From: Reichenbachiella sp.
GTDB taxonomy: Bacteria; Bacteroidota; Bacteroidia; Cytophagales; Cyclobacteriaceae
DNA: 64,000 nucleotides
NCBI RefSeq assembly: GCF_033344935.1
Contig: NZ_JAWPMM010000001.1
Span: 4,243,501 to 4,307,500 of the forward strand
Direction of reading: 5' to 3'
Below, in pieces: positions 19,038-28,800 of this stretch. The position numbers and the translations under genes were made by a program. Position 1 is the first letter of the stretch. Every line of letters begins with the position of its first letter. The notes under the pieces are model-generated. The model was not told the origin of the DNA. It saw only the letters and a list, made by a program, of their open reading frames with translations, and searched no databases.

Positions 19038-19844
19038 TTACTGGCCGCTAAGATACTTATATATATTGAATCCTTTTGAAGTAATAGCTACCAAACGATC
19101 ATTTCCATAGGCCAATCTGGTAAAGTCCAATTCTTGAATACTTAGCTTAAGATCTTCACCTTCATAGAGATGAATAAGATTCAAATATCCATCTTTCCGA
19201 TAGTATAAATAGTCTTTATTGAAGCCTGTACTTGATGGTGCATTCTCCATCAATTTGAACATATAATTGCCAATATTATCAAATACATGGATGCCGGAAG
19301 ATTTATCAATAACATACATCCTGTTTTGATGCGAATGAAAGGATACAATATCCGCAAGATTTCGGTCAAGCACTTGAGCCAATGACTTTTGTTCTAGCAA
19401 TCGGTTCTCTCGAAAATCCACCAATTTCAATGCAAAATCAGAAATATCTAAGGCCCAAAGGGCTTGTTGAAAGTTTGGCGCTACCTCTTCTACATACCCC
19501 AATCTAAAGTCAGGTAACCGATATCTTATGGGGCTGGATAAATATCTATTGAGAACCACAATCTCCTGCAAGTCCTTATAAAATAGTGACACTTTGAATT
19601 GAGTCGATGCCGTGATCTCGTGGATACCAGCAACCTGAGTTGGTGCGTATTCGACCATAAGCTTTCCCTCTGAAGAATATTTAGCCACCTCGCCTTGTAA
19701 ATTGGTAACATAAATATTTCCTACCTGATCTAAGGCGAACTTATCCACCTCACCAGACTCTACTTGCTTGACCAACTGCCAATGCTGACCAAAGGAGTTG
19801 TATGGCAAAAGGATCAATAACCATATGGTTAACCTTCTAGTCAT
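19038..19844 (-). CDS. Secreted beta-propeller-like hypothetical protein
   Basis: A 268-residue protein with signal peptide (RRLTIWLLILLPYNSFG then Q). The mature part has repeated short beta motifs such as DQVGNIYVTN, NRMYVIDKSSGIHVFDN and KDYLYYRKDGYLNL, suggesting a small six- or seven-bladed propeller. No catalytic motif is visible. Its start overlaps the end of lpxH by 8 bases, so it is translated in the same operon. Link to lipid A is only by position. Confidence 0.6.
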   Translation of the reverse strand: MTRRLTIWLLILLPYNSFGQHWQLVKQVESGEVDKFALDQVGNIYVTNLQGEVAKYSSEGKLMVEYAPTQVAGIHEITASTQFKVSLFYKDLQEIVVLNRYLSSPIRYRLPDFRLGYVEEVAPNFQQALWALDISDFALKLVDFRENRLLEQKSLAQVLDRNLADIVSFHSHQNRMYVIDKSSGIHVFDNIGNYMFKLMENAPSSTGFNKDYLYYRKDGYLNLIHLYEGEDLKLSIQELDFTRLAYGNDRLVAITSKGFNIYKYLSGQ

Positions 19845-20610
19845 TCATGAATGTCTTTAATAGGAATTCGCTTCCATCATAAACGCCATAAGTGCTTCCT
19901 GTTACCCATTCTCCCAAATTGACATAAACCGCATGACCTTCCATATCATGAACACCGGCTATATGTCTATGACCATATACATAGTAATCGTGGTGAGAGG
20001 ATGATTCGACTTGTTTACTATGAACCACTAACCATTCGCTTTCTCCATGAAAGGTTAATGGTTCATCTAGTTGAGCCAAGCGACTGCCATTTGACCAGCG
20101 CTTAGCCATAGCCACGCCGATATCCGGGTGCAGCCATCGAAACAACCATTGGCATACTGGGTTCTTGAAAATTTTCTTGAAAAACTTGAACTTTCTGTCG
20201 CCTGGGCCTAGGCCATCACCATGTGCGATGTAGAAGGAATGTGAACCAATTTGATAGGATTGAGATTCATGATAGATCTGGACACCAATTTCATCAACAA
20301 GGTAATTTTTCAACCATAAATCATGATTACCTGAAAAAACTATTATTTCTATACCCTGATCTGCGATTTCGGCAAGCTTACCCAGAAGTCTTACAAATCC
20401 CTTTGGAATGACTTGTTTATATTCAAACCAAAAGTCAAAGACATCTCCTACGAGAAAGATGGCTTGAGCATCTTTGGAGATTTCATCCAACCATCGCACA
20501 ATTAGTTTTTCTCTTTTCAGAGACTCCCGATGATTGGGAATACCAAGATGAAAGTCACTAGCAAAATAGACCTTCTTGTTTTTTCCTAATTCAGATAGAG
20601 ATATGTTCAT
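19837..20610 (-). CDS. lpxH: UDP-2,3-diacylglucosamine diphosphatase
   Basis: A 257-residue calcineurin-like phosphoesterase that hydrolyses UDP-2,3-diacylglucosamine to lipid X in lipid A synthesis, at the cytoplasmic face of the inner membrane. The two-metal motifs appear in order: ASDFHLG, VGDVFDFWF, FSGNHDLWL, an IAHGDGLG segment, and YGHRHIAG. It heads a tight minus-strand run of five genes ending with a K+ channel, with overlapping or few-base spacings. The upstream ftsH terminator is only ~10 bases before its start, so its own promoter is probably inside that hairpin region or it relies on read-through. Confidence 0.9.
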   Translation of the reverse strand: MNISLSELGKNKKVYFASDFHLGIPNHRESLKREKLIVRWLDEISKDAQAIFLVGDVFDFWFEYKQVIPKGFVRLLGKLAEIADQGIEIIVFSGNHDLWLKNYLVDEIGVQIYHESQSYQIGSHSFYIAHGDGLGPGDRKFKFFKKIFKNPVCQWLFRWLHPDIGVAMAKRWSNGSRLAQLDEPLTFHGESEWLVVHSKQVESSSHHDYYVYGHRHIAGVHDMEGHAVYVNLGEWVTGSTYGVYDGSEFLLKTFMND

Positions 20611-20618
20611 CTGAAAAA

Positions 20619-20649
20619 AAATTGGGGCTATGAATCATAGCCCCAATTT
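20619..20649 (-). terminator. Terminator after ftsH
   Basis: AAATTGGGGCTATG / CATAGCCCCAATTT hairpin; on the minus strand it is followed by a T8 run. Confidence 0.85.
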
Positions 20650-20655
20650 ATTGTA

Positions 20656-22752
20656 TTATTTAGAATCTTCCGTTGTTTCTTCGAGATTCTCAGGAGCGGA
20701 TGAAGGATCTTCCTCTTCGCTCTCCACTTCTGATTTTATCTCAGATTTGAGTTCTTCGATCGCCTTTTCATTCTTCGCCTCTTCTTCACCTTTTGGACCT
20801 AAAGCACCATTAGTAAAGGCGGCATAATTGGTGTCTTTTTCAAAAGGTCGTTTCCCAATTAACTCTTCCAAATCTGCCTGAAATATTATTTCTTTCTCTA
20901 GAAGTTCAGAAGCAATTTTCTCAAGCTGCTCACGCTTATCGCTCAATAGCTTCTTGGTTCTAGCATACGCCTCATCTACGATTTTCTTCACTTCCTTATC
21001 TATCAACTCTGCGGTTGCATCAGAATAAGGCTTATTGAAGTTGTACTCAGATTGTTTGCTATCATAGAATGAAATATTCCCAATAGCTTCGTTCATACCA
21101 TAGACAGTCACAATGCTGTAAGCCATTTTGGTAATCCTTTCCAAATCACTCAAAGCGCCAGTAGATATTTTACCAAAAACAATCTCCTCTGCAGCTCTAC
21201 CACCTAGCGCCATGCACATTTCGTCCATCAATTGTTCAGTCTGGTGTAGGTGCTGTTCTCTTGGCAGGTATTGAGCATATCCAAGCGCGGCATAGCCTCT
21301 TGGTACAATACTCACTTTCACCAATGGATCTGCATGTTCTAAAAACCAACCAGCGACTGCATGACCAGCCTCATGGTAGGCAACAATTTTCTTTTCTTCA
21401 GGAGATATGATTTTACTCTTTTTCTCCAGTCCCCCAATCACTCTGTCTATAGCGTCTTGGAAATCTTTAAGATCCACTGCTTTTTTATCTTTTCTTGCAG
21501 CAATCAGTGCAGCCTCATTACAAACATTGGCAATTTCTGCGCCGGCAAAGCCTGGTGTCTGAGCTGCCAATTTCCTTGAATCCACATCTTTATCCGATTT
21601 GATAGGTCCCAAATGCACTTTGAAAATAGCATCTCGTCCTACTATATCTGGCTTGTCGATGCTAATTTGTCTATCAAATCGTCCAGGTCTCAAAAGCGCC
21701 GAATCTAGCACATCAGGACGGTTGGTAGCAGCTAATATGATTACACCTGAATCAGTAGAGAATCCATCCATCTCTACAAGCAGAGAGTTCAAAGTATTTT
21801 CTCTTTCGTCATTAGAACCCGGCATCTGGCCTTTACCTCTAGATCGCCCGATAGCATCTATCTCATCAATAAACACAATACAAGGAGCCTTTTCTTTTGC
21901 TTGTTTAAATAAGTCTCTTACTCTCGCAGCTCCTACACCTACAAACATCTCCACAAAATCAGAACCTGATAAAGTAAAAAATGGCACCGCAGCCTCACCG
22001 GCTACAGCTTTCGCTAATAAGGTTTTACCTGTACCTGGAGGGCCTACCAATAATGCTCCTTTAGGAATCTTACCACCTAGCTTGGTGAATTTTGAAGGAT
22101 TCTTCAAGAAATCAACAATTTCTTTTACCTCCTCTTTAGCTTCGTCCAGACCAGCCACATTATCAAATGTGATTTTGACTTTGTTTTCCGCATCAAACAA
22201 CGCCGCTCTAGATTTACCAATATTAAATATCTGCCCACCAGGACCTCCGCCTCCGGTCATTCTTCTCATCAGCAGCCAAAAGCCTAAAATGATGATAATA
22301 AAGAATCCTGAGTTTAAAAATATATGAGTGTAATCCGAACGATCATCAACTAAATACTCATAGTCGTTGCCTGACTTCAACTGTGCATCCAACTCTTTTT
22401 TCTTACTCGCGAAAATGTCAATGCTTTCTATTTTGAAAAAGTATTGAGGCCCGGTGTTTTGAACACCAAATCTGTTTTGTTGTTCTAACTGAATTTTGTA
22501 TTTGCTATTCTGCAAAGCCTCAGGCTTCAGCGTAACTTCTACAATTTTTTGATTTCCTATCAATGTTACTTTTTCCACATCATTGCTAAGCACCATTTGC
22601 TCAAACCTCTTGAAGGAAATTTCAACTGCAGAATTATTATTTGAAAAGTACGAGATGCCAAATATGAAGGCCATAAGACCTAAAATGACCCAAATTTGAT
22701 AGTTGGGTTTGTTGGGCTGATTGGTACTATTCTTTCTCGGTTTATCCGCCAT
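20656..22752 (-). CDS. ftsH: ATP-dependent zinc metalloprotease FtsH
   Basis: A 698-residue membrane-anchored AAA+ protease that degrades misfolded membrane proteins and short-lived regulators such as LpxC in other bacteria. Two transmembrane segments are seen (about 19-37 and 146-164), a periplasmic domain between them, a Gly-rich hinge, Walker A GPPGTGKT near 236-243, Walker [13 protein letters not shown], second-region-of-homology [17 protein letters not shown], and zinc site HEAGH near 458-462. The last ~60 residues are an acidic Glu/Ser-rich tail typical of Bacteroidota members. It lies 49 bases after rsfS on the same strand. Confidence 0.96.
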   Translation of the reverse strand: MADKPRKNSTNQPNKPNYQIWVILGLMAFIFGISYFSNNNSAVEISFKRFEQMVLSNDVEKVTLIGNQKIVEVTLKPEALQNSKYKIQLEQQNRFGVQNTGPQYFFKIESIDIFASKKKELDAQLKSGNDYEYLVDDRSDYTHIFLNSGFFIIIILGFWLLMRRMTGGGGPGGQIFNIGKSRAALFDAENKVKITFDNVAGLDEAKEEVKEIVDFLKNPSKFTKLGGKIPKGALLVGPPGTGKTLLAKAVAGEAAVPFFTLSGSDFVEMFVGVGAARVRDLFKQAKEKAPCIVFIDEIDAIGRSRGKGQMPGSNDERENTLNSLLVEMDGFSTDSGVIILAATNRPDVLDSALLRPGRFDRQISIDKPDIVGRDAIFKVHLGPIKSDKDVDSRKLAAQTPGFAGAEIANVCNEAALIAARKDKKAVDLKDFQDAIDRVIGGLEKKSKIISPEEKKIVAYHEAGHAVAGWFLEHADPLVKVSIVPRGYAALGYAQYLPREQHLHQTEQLMDEMCMALGGRAAEEIVFGKISTGALSDLERITKMAYSIVTVYGMNEAIGNISFYDSKQSEYNFNKPYSDATAELIDKEVKKIVDEAYARTKKLLSDKREQLEKIASELLEKEIIFQADLEELIGKRPFEKDTNYAAFTNGALGPKGEEEAKNEKAIEELKSEIKSEVESEEEDPSSAPENLEETTEDSK

Positions 22753-22801
22753 TATTAATTATTTATAAAATTGTTCTTAACGCCTTACTGCTGATTTAGT
22801 T

Positions 22802-23173
22802 TTAATCTTCGATAGAAGTGATGATTGCATCCCCCCAAAGTTTCTCCAGGGAGTAAAATTCTCTTCGGTCTTTTCTAAAGATATGCACCACTACATTGGC
22901 ATAATCCATCAAAATCCATTCTCTATTTTCCTTCCCTTCCTTTCTCCAAGGATTATCCGAAATGGTTTTGTAGACTTCTTTTTCTACAGAGTCAGAAATG
23001 GCATCGATTTGTGTATCCGAATTACCCGAGCAAATTACAAAAAAATCAGCGACAGCGTTACCAATATCTCTCAAATCTATCAACACAATATCAGAAGCTT
23101 TCAATTCCTTCATTCCTTGTATCACTGCATTACTCAAGATTTTAGAATTTTGAGCTTCCTTTATTTCTGTCAT
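22802..23173 (-). CDS. rsfS: Ribosomal silencing factor
   Basis: A 123-residue protein of the RsfS/Iojap family, which binds ribosomal protein uL14 and blocks subunit joining in starvation. Motifs: ASDIVLIDLRDIGNAVADFF, ICSGNSDTQ, WILMDYANVVVHIF, and REFYSLEKLWGDA. Size and order are normal for the family. It precedes ftsH and is divergent from birA; its -7 box (23195-23202) sits ~22 bases upstream of the ATG. Confidence 0.93.
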   Translation of the reverse strand: MTEIKEAQNSKILSNAVIQGMKELKASDIVLIDLRDIGNAVADFFVICSGNSDTQIDAISDSVEKEVYKTISDNPWRKEGKENREWILMDYANVVVHIFRKDRREFYSLEKLWGDAIITSIED

Positions 23174-23194
23174 GCTTTGTCTCTAACTTTACCA

Positions 23195-23202
23195 CAAAAT
23201 TA
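23195..23202 (-). promoter_or_regulatory. -7 box (TAATTTTG on minus strand) for rsfS-ftsH
   Basis: Plus strand reads CAAAATTA. A one-mismatch plus-strand box (TAACTTTA, 23184-23191) beside it could serve birA, making a compact divergent promoter. Confidence 0.55.
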
Positions 23203-23213
23203 ACCAATATATA

Positions 23214-23969
23214 TTGCATAAATTCTTTGCCAAAACTCAATTCCTTGGAAAAAAGGTTCTTTTTCTGTCACAATGTCACTCGACTAATGACAAGGCCGCC
23301 GAGCTATTGAAAGAGAAACCACAAATAGAGGGCACAACCATCATCACCCAAAATCAAACTCAGGGTCGTGGTCAAAGAGGCAACACTTGGGAAAGTGAAC
23401 CCGGCAAGAATGCAACCTTTACTGTGATCCTAAAACCGACCACTATCCTAACACAAAGCCAATTTCAACTTCATTTGATTACAACATTAGCCATACACCA
23501 AACTCTTTTCCCAATTCTCGGCAAGGAACTAAAAATCAAATGGCCCAATGACATATACTATAGAGACAGGAAACTCGGAGGTATTCTTATAGAGAACACC
23601 TTAAAAGGTTCTCAGATTGAATCTTCAATTGTGGGTATTGGCATAAATATCAACCAGTCACTTTTCCGTGATTTACGAGCCACCTCTTTATTAGATATTA
23701 CCGAAAATGAATATGAAATAAATGACATTATTGAACAGATTCTAATTGAATTGGAAAAAAAATACCTCGAACTCAAAAGCGGAAAACTCAAGATACTGCA
23801 AGCCCAATACCTAAGGCGATTATATCTTTTCAATGAAGAGAAAAGGTTCGAGGCAGCCGGAAGAATATTCAACGGCAAAATAATCGGCGTCAACACTCAT
23901 GGATTATTGCAAATTCAAGAAAATGAGATGGTACATGAGTTTGCTTTTAAAGAAGTCGTTTACAAGTGA
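23214..23969 (+). CDS. birA: Biotin--[acetyl-CoA-carboxylase] ligase
   Basis: A 251-residue ligase that activates biotin as biotinyl-AMP and attaches it to biotin carboxyl carrier lysines. Motifs: SQCHSTNDKAAELL, the biotin-binding QTQGRGQRGNTWES (GRGRxG-type), KWPNDIYYRDRKLGGIL, and VGIGININ. It lacks the N-terminal DNA-binding domain of the E. coli repressor form, so it is probably only an enzyme. The start appears to be TTG, because the following residues (HKFFAKTQFLGKK) match the usual beginning of the Bacteroidota family and no ATG is close. A biotinyl domain protein is encoded at 43787 in this window. Confidence 0.9.
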   Translation: MHKFFAKTQFLGKKVLFLSQCHSTNDKAAELLKEKPQIEGTTIITQNQTQGRGQRGNTWESEPGKNATFTVILKPTTILTQSQFQLHLITTLAIHQTLFPILGKELKIKWPNDIYYRDRKLGGILIENTLKGSQIESSIVGIGININQSLFRDLRATSLLDITENEYEINDIIEQILIELEKKYLELKSGKLKILQAQYLRRLYLFNEEKRFEAAGRIFNGKIIGVNTHGLLQIQENEMVHEFAFKEVVYK

Positions 23970-23984
23970 ACTAAAAGTAAGTTT

Positions 23985-24013
23985 TTGCGTCATCAAATAA
24001 ACACTTAACTTTG
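23985..24013 (+). promoter_or_regulatory. Promoter of ahcY (-33 TTTG, -7 TAACTTTG)
   Basis: TTTG at 23985-23988, 17-base spacer, exact TAnnTTTG at 24006-24013, 28 bases before the ATG. This is the best two-part match in the window. Confidence 0.75.
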
Positions 24014-24041
24014 CAGTCGCAAAATTGAAAAATATAAAGAA

Positions 24042-25343
24042 ATGATAGATACAGCATCAAAATTCAAGGTAAAGGACATTAGCCTGGCTGATTGGGGCCG
24101 AAAAGAAATCAAACTGGCGGAGGCGGAAATGCCCGGCTTGATGTCACTACGAGAAGAGTACGGAAAAAGCAAGCCGCTGGCAGGCGCAAGAATCGCAGGA
24201 TGTCTTCACATGACTATCCAGACTGCAGTTTTGATCGAAACTTTGGTTGAACTTGGCGCAGAAGTAACCTGGTCTTCATGTAATATTTTCTCTACACAAG
24301 ATCATGCAGCAGCGGCTATCGCAGCAGCTGGTATTCCAGTTTATGCTTGGAAAGGTTTGACCGACGAAGAATTCGATTGGTGTATCGAGCAAACATTGAC
24401 AGCTTTCGAAGGAGATAAGCCTTTGAACATGATTTTGGATGATGGAGGTGACTTGACCAACATGGTTTTCGACAAATTCCCAGAATTGGTAAAAGACATC
24501 AAAGGATTGTCTGAAGAGACGACTACTGGTGTACACAGATTGCAAGAAAGAGAAGCTAATGGCACCCTAGTTATGCCAGCTATTAATGTAAATGACTCTG
24601 TAACTAAGTCAAAGTTTGACAACAAATACGGATGTAAAGAATCATTAGTAGATGCAATCAGACGAGCAACTGACGTGATGATGGCTGGCAAAGTAGCCGT
24701 AGTTGCTGGATATGGCGACGTTGGAAAAGGATCTGCAGCTTCACTAAGAGGTGCAGGTGCGAGAGTAATTGTAACTGAAATTGATCCAATATGTGCGCTA
24801 CAAGCTGCCATGGACGGTTTTGCTGTAAAGAAAATGGATGATGTAGTAGGTGAAGGAGACATTATCGTAACCACAACTGGAAACAAAGACATTATCGTTG
24901 GTCGTCATTTCGAAAAAATGAAAGACAAGGCTATCGTTTGTAACATTGGCCATTTCGATAATGAAATAGATGTAGCTTGGTTGAATGCTAACGCCAAGAA
25001 AAATGAAATCAAACCTCAGGTAGACCTTTATGATCTGAATGGGAAAGAGATCATTCTATTAGCTGAAGGTAGATTAGTAAACTTGGGATGTGCTACTGGC
25101 CACCCATCTTTCGTAATGTCGAATTCATTTACGAACCAAACATTGGCACAAATCGAATTATGGACAAATACTGACGCCTACGAAAATAAAGTTTATATGC
25201 TTCCTAAGCACTTAGACGAGAAAGTAGCTAGACTACATTTGGCGAAAATAGGTGTGGATCTAGATGTATTGAGCCAAGAACAAGCAGAATATATCGGAGT
25301 AACACCAGAAGGGCCATATAAGCCTGAATACTACAGATACTAA
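24042..25343 (+). CDS. ahcY: Adenosylhomocysteinase
   Basis: A 433-residue NAD-dependent hydrolase splitting S-adenosylhomocysteine into homocysteine and adenosine, which removes the product inhibitor of methyltransferases. Signature regions: [59 protein letters not shown]-type segment, NAD site [18 protein letters not shown], and the C-terminal KPEYYRY. Length and ends are canonical. It has its own strong promoter and terminator, so it is monocistronic. Confidence 0.97.
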   Translation: MIDTASKFKVKDISLADWGRKEIKLAEAEMPGLMSLREEYGKSKPLAGARIAGCLHMTIQTAVLIETLVELGAEVTWSSCNIFSTQDHAAAAIAAAGIPVYAWKGLTDEEFDWCIEQTLTAFEGDKPLNMILDDGGDLTNMVFDKFPELVKDIKGLSEETTTGVHRLQEREANGTLVMPAINVNDSVTKSKFDNKYGCKESLVDAIRRATDVMMAGKVAVVAGYGDVGKGSAASLRGAGARVIVTEIDPICALQAAMDGFAVKKMDDVVGEGDIIVTTTGNKDIIVGRHFEKMKDKAIVCNIGHFDNEIDVAWLNANAKKNEIKPQVDLYDLNGKEIILLAEGRLVNLGCATGHPSFVMSNSFTNQTLAQIELWTNTDAYENKVYMLPKHLDEKVARLHLAKIGVDLDVLSQEQAEYIGVTPEGPYKPEYYRY

Positions 25344-25365
25344 GAAAGTTTGAATTACGAAAAGT

Positions 25366-25401
25366 AAAAGGTCATGATACATTGTATCATGACCTTTTTT
25401 T
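25366..25401 (+). terminator. Terminator after ahcY
   Basis: AAAAGGTCATGATA / TATCATGACCTTTT stem with a T7 tail. Confidence 0.9.
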
Positions 25402-25888
25402 ATAACTGAATTCCAAAACAGGGTTTGCTTACTATAGGATCAAGCGAAAAATTGGAGGATTGGGAATTTCAAGATACGATCATCATTTTCTGCTCTCCGA
25501 TTCTTTCGCCTCGCCGGCGGGCCAAACTTTTCCATTGATGAAAAGTTTTCGCAGCGGCGAACCGTCAAAAATCTAGGCGTGCATTCATTTCTTAACGCTT
25601 TTTTCAGCTCAAAATCAGGAAATAAAAGAAACTCGTCCGTCTTGATTTACAATAACCAAACACATTCCTATCAAGGACTCAAACAGCTTTTATTTCTTAT
25701 CTGATTTTGAACTAAAAAATGCTAAAATGAATGGATGCCGGAATCATAAAAATACCACTACTCCACAGATTGATTATTTGAAACATATTATACACCAAAC
25801 GACAAAGCAATAGCACCACATAAAGTCGCACTATTTGCTTTGCCTATTTAGCACAAGGCCACCCCCCAGTGGCCCTTTCGCGTGTTTA
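25402..25888. other. Gene-free region between ahcY and the GH5 gene
   Basis: No convincing ORF or RNA gene. It contains a small hairpin at 25524-25548 (AAACTTTTC / GAAAAGTTT) inside GC-richer flanks, the long inverted repeat at 25580-25738, and a GC-rich hairpin at 25855-25877 (AAGGCCAC / GTGGCCCTT) just behind the GH5 stop, which may end or protect that minus-strand mRNA. Base composition at 25500-25560 differs from the surroundings, hinting at an inserted repeat element. Confidence 0.55.
25580..25738. repeat. Long imperfect inverted repeat (~160 bp)
   Basis: The left arm (about 25582-25646) reappears as the reverse complement at about 25670-25738. Matching blocks include CATTCATTT, CAAAATCAG, GAAATAAAAG and CTTGAT/ATCAAG, with small gaps. 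Unpaired centre is ~23 bases. The arrangement suits a MITE-like remnant or a long RNA hairpin. Confidence 0.6.
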
Positions 25889-28800
25889 TTACTGCACTTT
25901 GAATTTTATTCTACTTTTGGCATTTCCATTTTGGGACAATACAGCAAAGTACAATCCTGGACTAAAGGCCGAAACATCTATTGTAGTTTCTAAAAGACCC
26001 TTCACTTGAATGGAGGCCTTCATTTCGCCCATCAGACCGTAAATCATTAGCTGGTCGTATTGACTCCCTAAGCCTGTAAGAGTAACCTCCGTGTTCGCGG
26101 GATTTGGAAACAAACTGAGTTTCACTTTATCAAAGTCTTGCTGGGTCGTTCGAATTCTCGCGCCAGAAGTGTTGTTGATTTCTATCCAGTTGAGATTCAA
26201 TCCACCAGATGGGAAAGCAAGTGCCAAATCTTGCACGCCAGCTTGTAAGTTCACAGTATGTGAAATCGTAGTCCAATTCTGCCAACCGCCAGTGGATGAG
26301 ACATTTACTGATCCGAAAACTGTTCCTCCACCAAATTGCTCCAGCTGAATCTGACCACCGCCATTTTGACTGGCCACACGATAACTGACTGTATAAGCAC
26401 CTGTAGCAGGAATGTCTACTTCATAGCCAGCCCAGTCGCCACCGTCGATCCAGCCGATGTTTTGACCACCGCCAGTATCTGAGGTATTCTCTGTTTGCAA
26501 TCCATACATTTCGAAATAGTCTTCTGCTTCAATTCTAAGTGCGGTACCAGACGAACCATTATTCACTGAGATGGTCACAGCAGAGGCACTACTATCATCT
26601 TCTCCATCATTCACTATCAACTGGAAAGTATAAGAATTGCCGTCCGACAATCCACTGACCGTTGGTGAAACAGCGGATGAGTTAGAGATCGAAACATTGT
26701 CTCCAGCCACTTGTGTCCAGCTATAGTTCAGCGATGAAGGACCAGCGTCCGGGTCACTACTTCCACTTCCATCTAAACTTGTAGAAGACGTTCCGCTAGC
26801 CAACGTTTGGTTACTACCTGCATCTGCCACGGGTGCTTGGTTTGGAATTACGACACCACCTGAGGCTATCTCCAACCAGTTGATATTGAACCCTCCGCCA
26901 GTGATCGAAATTCGATAGTCGTTGCTGCCTGCAGGCAAAGTGACCGTCTGAGTGATGGGCTTCCAATCCTGCCAACCATTAGAACCTGACTCGCTCACAT
27001 CTACGCTGCCATGATTCGTGCTCCCATTGTTGGTGGTGAGATCGAATGTACCTTGATTGTTTTGGCTAGCCACACGATAGGTGATCGTGTAGGTGCCTGA
27101 CACAGGAATATTGATATTATCAAACTGAATCCAATCTCCCCCATCGATCCAACCTACATTTTGTCCGCCTTCTTGGCAGTCTTCGGTTTGGATGCCATTT
27201 TGCGAAGAATAATTCTCCGCCTCCAATCTCAACGGGAATGAAACAGGTGCCTGATCTACTGATACCGACACCGAGGATGGCGCACTGCTTTTGGAACCAT
27301 CATTCACGACCAACTGAAATTCATAAGAATTGCCAGCACTTAGGCCAGATACGATTGGCGACTCAGCCGTAGCATCAGAAAGGCTCACCGTATTACCTGA
27401 AGTCTGTGTCCATGCATAAGTCAAAGCTGAAGGCCCGTTGTCCGAGTCGTAGCTGCCGCTTCCATCGAGCGTGGTCGATGTAGCACTGCTGGACAAGGAC
27501 TGATCAACTCCCGCATCAGCTACTGGAGCGGCATTAGGTGCACCCGAAGTCAAGGTGAACGAATTTAAATTGACACTACCTCCACTAAAGTAAATCTGCA
27601 TAACCTGCTCGCCCGCACTTAATTCAACGGCTTCCGCCTCCACGGTTTCCCACGCATTCCAATCGCCTGTAGCAGGAATATCGGTAGTCGCCAAGGTAGT
27701 GCCAGCTACCTTAAGTTGGATTTGACCTGTGTTTTCTGGGGTAGCTACTCGATAGGACAGATAGTAAGTTCCTGAACTGGACACATCCACGGTGTATTCC
27801 AGCCACTCGCCTTCATCCACCCATCCCACATTGTAATCCGAGTCTCCATCTACAGTTGCAGAAATATCTACATTACCCTCTCGGTAATCACCGCCATTGT
27901 TGCCATCTCCAGTATCAAAATAAGCTTGACCGGAACATCCTGCGTCAAAATTTTCGGCTTCGACCGTTCCAGGCAAATTGGCCGCTGTGCCCAAATAAGG
28001 ACTTTGTGTGCCACCACAAGGTGTACATACCTGGAGGTTGACCCCACGAGGGCAAGAACCTACAGCTGTAACGATGTAAGAATAGCACGTTTCGTCAGAG
28101 AGTCCGCTGTCAACGTAAGACGTGCTATTTGCCGGTAAGGTGGCGATGGTAGCGCCGTTTCTAGCTACGGTATAGTGATCTTCACCATTGGCAGTATCTC
28201 CCCAGGTCAGGGTGATTTGGTTTGGTGTGGGTGTACCTCCATCCAAATTAGCTGGTGCTCCAAGATCACAAGGGGGCTTGGTGGCGTCATAATACCCTTC
28301 GTGCCAGATGATATCTGCAGATCCATTGGCAATATTGTTTTGTGCAAAATCGATCATATCCTCATAGAGAGAGGCTGGTGCGGTGCCGCCGCTATTTATA
28401 AATGACTTTAGACTTTCATAGGCCGAATTGGGCGGAATAGTCCACAGCGTTCTGTCGTGGGACATCTTCTTGAATGACCATGGGAAATAATCGACATTGT
28501 TGGCAATACACCAATCGGTCATCGCTCTGATATTGTATTCGTCCGCTTCTCCGTATTCTCCCATGATCAAAGGCACATCGAGCTTCGTCGCAATGGCTGC
28601 TCTTTCGTCCAGGACTGGGCCGTCGCCGGCATAGTTTCCTGAATAGTGGTGCAGCTGATAGACCAGATTGTTGTCCCAGCGACTGTTGATACCGGTAGAG
28701 TCCTGTGTCACTGGATCCATCCAATCTATTTTGGTCAGGTCGGAAGACCACCAAGAGCCTTCTGCTACGATGATGTGATTGTTGTCCACTTCTCTGATGG

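Noticed and set aside
25402-25888. Decayed transposase or pseudogene in the empty region
   Set aside because: I could not find a residual reading frame with transposase motifs; the palindromic structure explains the sequence better.
28416-28754. ORF inside the GH5 gene on the same strand, other frame
   Set aside because: Overlaps well-supported GH5 catalytic motifs in the main frame and has no family features.
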